This document shows, piece by piece, positions 49,901 to 58,900 of a DNA stretch of 64,000 nucleotides (its first letter is position 1; each line of letters begins with the position of its first letter). Source of the stretch: Cristatella mucedo (lineage: Eukaryota > Bryozoa > Phylactolaemata > Cristatellidae). Under the pieces are notes generated by a model. The model saw only the letters and a list, made by a program, of their open reading frames with translations, did no database searches and was not told where the DNA came from. The translations under genes and the position numbers were made by a program. The stretch is from the NCBI GenBank assembly GCA_009760855.2, contig WPIO01000020.1, positions 1,492,501 through 1,556,500 on the forward strand. The letters are read 5' to 3'.

Positions 49901-52900
49901 AATCCCGACTTCTATCTACCAGGCTTGGCCAAGCTGAGAGCATTATGCGTTTATGTCCAACCTATTTGGCCCCATGGGTGAGGTGCTCACCTTTGACGAC
50001 TGAGGTCGTCGGCTCGAGCCCAGCAGGCGCATGTAACGTGCCTGGGTAGAGATTAGGTTATCATAGGGCGCTGCACCAATGAATTGCCTTTTTTTCATGG
50101 GCAAACAAAGGAGGGCAGCACGATGCCACCCCTTACATGACAGGCATCGAAAACATCGGGCAACATCCAGTGTGGCATCATTTACGCGTTTCATCGCAAC
50201 ACACGGTCCAACAGTATGTGGCTGCAAGAAAAGCATAAAGTGGGGAAAAGTACAAGAAAAATAGTCCCACTCCAGACGTAAAACTGATAAGTAAAAAATA
50301 AGGCTAACAAGGTTGATCCTAAATCTGGGCTTTAATGGCTCATGCCCGGCCCTCGCGGTACTTTTCCGAAACTAAGAAACAGGAGTGCGTGCCTCTGAGG
50401 CTAAAGGCACCGAGTAAAACTTGGAAGGCACGCGACAGGCAGCACACAATGAGCTCAACTGACACCCTGATTCACTAGTAAGCAAACGCCTGTGCATACG
50501 TAAGGGTTGGGAGGCGTGCAACAGGCTCACACACACTTTCTCACCTGATATCGTGGTTTGTTTGTGGCATGTCCTCTTCTTCTCCATCCTCGTGTTTCAG
50601 AGCAATCTCGTATACATTTAGCTGAGCAATGAGATCGAGATCTGTACCCTTCTTATTCACGTGGCGTTTAATGACATTCTCCATTCCTTGCTCCTCTAGA
50701 TAATCAGTCATGTCATAAAACGTATCCTGATCGGGTATAGCACTTAAAGTCTGCAAAGCCATAAAATCAGCATATACCACGAGTGGAGAAGAGGTAAAAA
50801 AAAAACATCACAAATGTAAGATGCAGCGAGGGAAAATCGAAGCAGCAAGACTGCACGTAGGCATTTGCTAAAGGTCAGTAAATCAATTATGCATTGTGCC
50901 ACACAGCCTTACATTACACATCACGGTGTTGTGGCTTATGGCAAGGACAACTGGGATAGGAAAGAAATGGCTATTTCTGTTTGCAACTAAAAAGAGTGGG
51001 CAAAAGTAAGCAAGCAAGATACAGGTGCCATTAGCTCTCTCGTTGTTAATATCGACGAGATGCGAGTGTGATCAGATCAGTAGGCTCATTGGCGTTCATC
51101 GCGCGTTGGCAGCTCACCTTATTCACGAGGGTCATCGCAAAGAGGCACAGCTCAGAGTCGCCTCCATCCTTTTCACTTAGCACCTCGATGATGTTGACCC
51201 ACAGCTTTGCACCTGTATGAACGAATGGCAGATGGAGCGCGCTTTCAGAAAGTGAGCGGAGGCACACTCCCTGTAGCGCACGAGCTGGGCACTAACAGCG
51301 TGGCATCATCGAGTCGCCACACTTCTTCACCAACAATGCACCCTTCACGCCATCGGATTGATGTCCGCCCAGCATGTTTATGCCTTCGAATAGGAAAAGG
51401 AATCGGGCCCGCAAAGTGCGCAAATCAGCAGCTAAGTGAGTAAAAACCGCGGATAACTCAGAACTGCAGCGACAAGGGCTTTGGCACGGGAAACTCGTGT
51501 CAATTATCGAAGGTGACGTTTCGAAAACCGGACCGCCAACAAACCGCGCTACTTATTTGTAACCACAGTTATCACGTTCTGGCAAAGGAATTCTTCAGAC
51601 CTTCTGTGCACAGAGCCAGCAGCCCACGTGCGCACGGCTGCTGAGCAGCCAGCCAAGGGAATCAAACGACGAGGATGCGTTTATATGGCTCCATAAATAG
51701 CTCAGAGAGGGCCATCCTGGTGACTCTGGTTGGCAGAGGCAAATGGAGCAGCCAGGCAAGGCCCGAGGAAGGTAGAGGTACGAATTCCCGCAGTGAGCAG
51801 GGAGAATCATGGTCATCATACGAGAGTGGTGACCAGGCAACAGGCCTCTGCAGCCGGTTGTTCGTTTGAGGCACACCAGGACCAACCGAATCGCATTGAC
51901 TAGCCACGAGGCTCCCCTGCACGCAGCTGCAGCAGTGCTTATGAACCCATAGGAGATGTCCTGCCCACGGCTTCAAAGCAAGTCAATAAGGAATAAAATA
52001 TTTCCACTTAGTTGAAAAGTAGTCGTCTAGCTTCGGTACCAAGATGCCAGGCTGTATACAGTTATTCGAAGTAAATTGTATGTTGCAAATTCGAAGTTAT
52101 TCAAAGTAAATATTACGATTAACTAAAAGATCCAAAAGTTCACATTCTGTTCCCAGCTATGCAGAACCTTGTTTGTCGGTGCGCGTGAGTTGAGATGACC
52201 GGCACACATGATGCTCGACGACACGACATCTCCTGCTTTTTTCTTTCTAGAGCTAAAATATCCGTTTGTATACTTACCACCTTTCTGGCTGACGGTTCAG
52301 TCACATATTAGTCAAGCATTGCAGCACTATTGCCCACTGCGAGACTTAATACCACGAACTGGATTGTGGGTTCGAGCCCCTTACCCCTGGGCTGACAACT
52401 AGAACAATGAGGTACCATTCAGCAAGTCAGCCTAATCGACTTCCTTGCACAGCCAGTACCCAACGTGTCTGTATCTAACGTGCTACAACAACTAAAAGTG
52501 AAAAGCATGGGAGAATCAGATGCCAGCCAGGGAAATAACAAGCAAGAAGCAGCAGAAAAGGTGGACTGATAGGAAACTACGCGCATCAGAAGCATGAGAA
52601 GGAGCATCGCTGCAATATGCATCATAGAAGCGCGGTCAATCTTATGCCAACCCAAAACCACTTCAGCTTTGAGTGGACTATGGAAAACCCTCCAGCTCGA
52701 CACCTGCTTTAGGCTTGATGGCTTAGTGGAGCTAGAACCGGCGAGGTACATACATAAGAGCATCGATTAGCAGAGAATAAGCAACTGTCGCCAGCAGTCT
52801 CAGATCGAAAGGACCTGGCATTTACTGTACTGCCCTTAGACGACCCGAGGCAGCTCATACAACTCTCCTTTAGTAATTTGGCTACAATATGAATGAGCTA

Positions 52901-55900
52901 TCTGCAGCACCGCTCAGATCACCCTCTCGAGATCTCAGATCGCCTGCCTTCGACGGTCATTTTGGAATGCTATCAGAAGCAAATAGCAAGTCTTTTTTGT
53001 GTGCTTAGGAGGTCGGTCCTGGAGAAGAGAGTGGGTCAATCATCCAAGTGCTCAGGGCCCAGGCTACGTCCTTTTAAAGCTGCTTGGGTAGTCACCATTG
53101 CATTCCCCTCCCTCCCCTCCCTTCGGGCGGGGGGGGGGGGTGCTAGACGATTGTGTACTGCACCCGTACATACTAGAGAATCGTTCTGGTCAGGCTTGAA
53201 ATTGTGAGCAAACGTCGACAGCAAAATTAGCTTTCAGTGGAAACTGGGATCAGCCGATTGGATCATCCAGAGTGGCAGATCCACGTGTAGTGGATTACCA
53301 TTACAACTCTGTAGCCTGGCACGACTAGCACGGCCTGTTCGTGGAACTCGGACAGTGTAAGTCAGACAGACAGAGATAGGAACGCCAAGAGAGACACTGA
53401 AAGAGATAGCGAAAGAGACAGGCAGAGACATGGAGAGAGTGAGAGGGGGAGGGAGAGAGGGGGAGGGAGAGAGGGGGAGGGAGAGAGGGGGAGGGAGAGA
53501 GGGGAAGGGAGAGACAGAGAGAGAGCAGGCGACCATAGGCCACAATTTGCCGCTACTGGATCGAGCAGCTCGTGACACAAACTGATGCCAAACCAACAGA
53601 CTACTCGGGATTTGCATCTCCATCGTTGACCTAGGCGAGTCTAGCAAGCTGATTCGGCCAAGCTGTGCTCCTGAGCTGGAAGCATGTGTCACTTAGCTCG
53701 ACATTGAAGAGCTGGTAGTACTTGAGCCTCTGCTGCTAGGAGGTCATACGTTCAAACACATGAAGACGATCAGACATGCCATTCTAACCATGTTATTCAT
53801 GCTGTTTATCAAGCATGATATTACTCACCATTCAATCGCGTTTCCCCTTGCAGCAAATGTAAAGCGCCTAGAAAGAGATTGAGTTCTCTGAGGGCGCTTT
53901 ATCAAGTGCATTATTATTATTATTCTAGCCGGAGCTCCATGGCAACCTTGGGAGTAGATTATCCGAGCTCTCGAAGGTGTATCGAGCACAAGGGAATATG
54001 CAGCTGCCGGTTTGGGATGCCCAACTGAGTAGTTATAATAAACTAGAGGCCCCAAAATAATATTAATACATTTGAATAGTGCCCTCAGAGAACCTGATTC
54101 TTTTTTTTCTAGGCACTTTAAATGTGTAAGGGAAGCATGATCGAATGGTTAGTGGTAGCATGCTGGATGACAACAAGCATAATATGGTTAGATGTGACTG
54201 CACAGGATCAGTGTGCAAACATGGTTAGTGGCAGCATCCACAGGGTAAATACATATAAGCACATAAGGACAAACCACAAGGACCCACCAAATGCTGTCAA
54301 CATGTGGATTTTTGCATCTTTTTTAAAGTCAAGTCGGGGAAGAGGAGGATGTCCTGACGTCAGTCGGGTGGGGTGAGTTCCAGACTTTGGGAGCATACGA
54401 AATAAAGGCAGCGTCTCCAAAAGATTTGACGTTCGCACGAGGTACAGCTAAACGATTTGATTCAGAAAAGCAGGTGGTACAATGCCTAGCTATGTGATGA
54501 AGTAGTTTTCATACGTAGGCTGGAGCCAGAGAATGAAGGGACCTAAAAGTGAGTGACAGAAACTTTATGTCGATGAGCTACTGGATTGGAAGCCAGTTCA
54601 GGTAGGCGAGTAGTGCGATGCAGCAACTGCTATGCTCACGACAGACAGGCCTAGCTGCTGAGTTTTGCACCAAATAGTAAGTACCTGATTGCACATACTC
54701 GTAGACAAACAGGCAGTGAGTTTCGGAAGTCGACGAGATGTTACTCAAGCATAAACCAATTTATGTGCAGTATCCCTGTCTGAGCAAGCCCGAATTGCTG
54801 TTTGGTAGCCCGTAAATACCGAAGCACGGCACTCTAGCCTGATCAAAAAGCCTCCCGGCAACCACGGCCATTTGCAGCTCGGGGCAAGGCACTCGATGGC
54901 TCTCTCCTCCTGGTTAAAAGTGGAGGGTGAGTCTTGCTGTGAGGCAATGCTTAGTAAACCAGATCGTACAACAAAGCAGACGAGGGCTTAAGCGTAGCAG
55001 CATCGAACATCAAACTAATATGGTTTCCACTTAAACTTCCTACGGATTGCCGGCACAGGCATGTCGTGCTGCGACGCCGCGAAATTGCCACTCATCAATC
55101 AAACGAAGAAAGGCTTACATCTGCTAGAGTCGACGATGGAGACAGCTTTGATAAGAAGCAGAGCGTTGGCATCTGCGTACTCCACGAAGACTAATAGCAA
55201 CTTCAGCGCCGTCTTGGCGACGAGTCGATACTAGAAGACAAAAGCAAGATGAGCGCAGCACGGGCTCACGGGTGTGCATGTTGAGCACCCGTGCACACAT
55301 GCCCGCGATCACGAGCAGCTAGCTGCACGAGATGTATTTGTGTGATGCACAAACAAGTCCGCTACTAGGTAGCCAGTGATGCAAAAGCTTTGCTCAGATC
55401 AAGCTACAACACCAGTGTCACCCACCATTGGCACGGGCAGGGCTCTGTGCCGCCGCCGCAGTATTGCTGGCAACGGCTTGACTTAAGAGCACTGATGCTG
55501 CTTGCGTTAATCGGACACCATTAAAAACTACCATACAAAGCACAAGATGGCACTGTGGTACATGCACGTGCAAGCGCACCTACAGCTATTCTCGCCTCCA
55601 AATGTTATTCGAGCTGACGAGCTGTGTGTGCGGGCATGCCTGCCAGCACGTGTGCGCCGTGCATAAAGCGGGCACAAATGCAGGCACAGCCAAGGCTCAG
55701 CCATATCGCAGGCACACACTGACTACGTAAGCCTCAGCTGCGGCTATCCCGTGCACAGCAGCCGAAACTTTGGCCACACTGCACACGTATCAACAGTAAA
55801 ACTGCAGCAACTCGCAAATGAAGTATAGCAGCCAGCGAGTCAGCCAGCTAGCAAGTGTTGCCGGCGCATTGGCATACACGTATTGCCAAACACCGACTTA

Positions 55901-58900
55901 CTCTGTCCCAGCAGCCACTTGTGGCCATTCCCTATGGAAGCAACCGCGTGACAGTGCCAGTGCTCGGTGACGTGCGTCATCCAGGCGCAACAGGTGCGCG
56001 CAGGTGCTGAGCAGTGCCAGTGAAAGCAAAAGCGGGTCAGTGAGGCGGACAAGTGAGGTGAGCGCATGAGGCGGGCCATGGGGTGATCACATGAGGTGGG
56101 CCAGTGATGCGGACCAGTGAGGTGGGCCAGTAAGGTGAGCGCAGCTGGTGAACAAGAGGCGGTGTGCCGCTGGTATGCCGTTAGCTGCTGCATTGCATGC
56201 AGCATGTCCTTAGCGATATGCCAGCTCGGAAGCCCTTTGAGAAAAACAAAAAAAACGTTCGAGAGCTCTACGCAGGTGAGCTCACTGCCTGGCAGGCCAA
56301 GAATGTCTGTCCCAACGTACTTCCTGCGACTGTGATGGAAACTGGAGAGCAGCGGACGCTGCTAGCTAGGCCACTAATCGGCATCTCGGGGAAGGGAGAT
56401 AGATAGTACCGACTGCAGCTGCCTCTGGTGTTCGGGCATGATTTAGCAGTACGAGAACAAGAGGTGGCAAGAGGCACCTGGGTAGGCGTCTGCTAACACA
56501 CCCCGGCTGTGTGGTCTAAGCTGTCTAGCAGGGCTCCTCGCTTCTGAGGCACCACCGCTGCCACAGAACGAGCTCATTGAATCATGATGATGCTACAACT
56601 CTGGCAATTCATGCATCACTTTACCCAAAAGCAAGTCACTGCTCATAGGCAGATGACATTTTGGCAGGGACAAGTCTAAGATTTCTTGAGCCAGAAGAAC
56701 AGCTCTCAGTATTTTTTCTGTAGTCTAGCATGCATGAATGCTACTCGCGAGCTCCTTTGTGCATGTCTAAGCACGATAGCTAACTTGTCATTAACTTATG
56801 GTTGTTGCTTATCTTGAGGTGAGTACCAAAACACCCGGATTGAGACTTGGTTCTCTTGGAGCGCCATATAAAGTATTCATAATTATCATTACATCCCCCT
56901 TTTGGGCTCGTTGAGCAATTGCAGTAAATGATGCAAAGGCTAGCTCAGCTGTTGACCTGGCTTCATCAACCGCTTTAGCTTCCCTTCCATACCGAATGGT
57001 TCATTCCAGACTAGTCATTCGTTATATTTCAGAACGGTTGACTAGCCGCTTGCCGCTATGCTGATTTGTAGAAGCAGTCAGCATTAGGTTCAAAGTGGAC
57101 ACTTCGACTGACTCAAGCCAGGCAGATGTCGGTCAGAACTCAGTTGCAGAGAGCATGTCAATTATACCATGCTCAGTTTCAAAACATACAGGGAGACAGA
57201 GCAAATGCTGTGAGGAACAGGGAAGGTTTTTAGCTCTTTTTTCAATGCTGTCACATCACAATACGACAAGATGTCAGCCGGTGAGGAGTTCCCGATTTGG
57301 GAGCAGAGACTCGGAGCGATTTGAAGTTCATCAAATGCACAACCAAAGGATCAGAGTCGGATGAGCAAGCTTTCCTATGGGAGGCTTGATTAGGAAGTAA
57401 TTCAGAGTTAGGCCAAAAAAAGAGACTGGAACGATCCGAAGTCACGTGATAGAAGCTTGAGGTTGATACACTGTCTATGAGGAGCCAGTGAAGATTGGTG
57501 AGAAGTGGTGTAATGTGGTGAGATGTGCTAGCAAAGCCCATTGTGATGGCTAGGCTTTGCCATTTGGTTTTCCCATAATTGGCAAGTTGATTTTATCGTC
57601 ATAGCATTCGAGAAAGTTTGCTGCCATCCAAGTGCAAATGTGAGCAATATGTGAGGCGACGAAGTTGAGAGAGTTTGAGATGCTGGACGGCAGGGAAGGA
57701 TCGAAGCAAAAGAATGCTATATGTGTGTCATATGCACAAAATAAAGTCTGGATTGAGCATGGCGATTATATCGGCTAGAGAGAGAGAGAGTATAATTTGT
57801 GAAAATAAGTAGGCCTAAAACTTATCGATGGGGCATACCATACTTCAAAGGCTTACTAGATGATCGCTAGCCATTGACATCTAGTCTTTGAATTCTTCCA
57901 ATGAGATAGAATGCCTAGGGGAACAGGCAATCGCTCGTGATGGCGTTTGCGTGGCATCTTTCCAGCAGTGATACCACATAGATTTTGCCTGTGTCAGCAT
58001 TCCTGAGAAGTCGTTACAGGCTTGCAGTACTGCTGGCACAGTGGAGTGATTTTCACTAAAACCTTGCTGAAATTTATTTGCAACGTCTGAAAAAGTTTTG
58101 ATACAAGTGTGAGCCGTGATGGCACACTAGGTAAGGCGTTTGCTTTCACGACATCGATCCCGAGGTCGTGGGTTCGATTCCTGCGGTGGGCGATCCTTTA
58201 TCGCCACTGCAAGCGGTGGTGATAGCCTTAAAGACTCTTCTGTCGCTATACAAAAAGAAGCTATTTAATCAGCTAGGATTTAGGATTTAACTGGTCGGGG
58301 ACTACTGAAATAAATCTCACCCAGTACGAGGACAACCGTTTCTGGAACCCAGAATCAGAATAGTATAGGAAAAATCTTAAATAAAGCAAGTATTGGCATT
58401 TGGGGAGGTAGATGACTGTCAGCATTGGCAGGTTATGGTGGGAGGGACTTAGTACAAACAATTCGAAGGATTGCTTTGAGGGGGACTACAAAAGGCTTCA
58501 AATACAAGCAACAATGGCAACTCAGCCGTTGGTTTTAATTGACCTCGGAGAATGAAAGAAAGAAAAGCCTCAATGGGAGGCTAAATCGGTTACAGTCGGC
58601 TGTAAAGCAAATGTATTAAGCTTACCTTGGACGAAATCAACGAGTACAGCCACTGTATGGTTTCATTGTGTGCAATCACACCATTCATGCCGTCAACGTA
58701 CAGCATGACTTGGCCGAGAGCTAACAAAACAAATGAAGCAGCAATGCCTCAGCAAGCCCCTGAGAGCAGAACACGAACGTACAAACACGTAGTAGCAAGC
58801 ACGGCATCGCCCTACATACGATATAGGTTGCACAAGTTGCACACATGCTGCATAAAATTGCAACAAGAAGTTCTTCATGGTATTGCAGAGTGTACACGAG

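Larger units (their letters stand above)
55231..57094. other. FHOD intron 3, distal part
   Basis: Contains a minisatellite (56,037-56,140) and a tail fragment (56,812-56,890). Otherwise no gene recognised. Confidence 0.5.
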
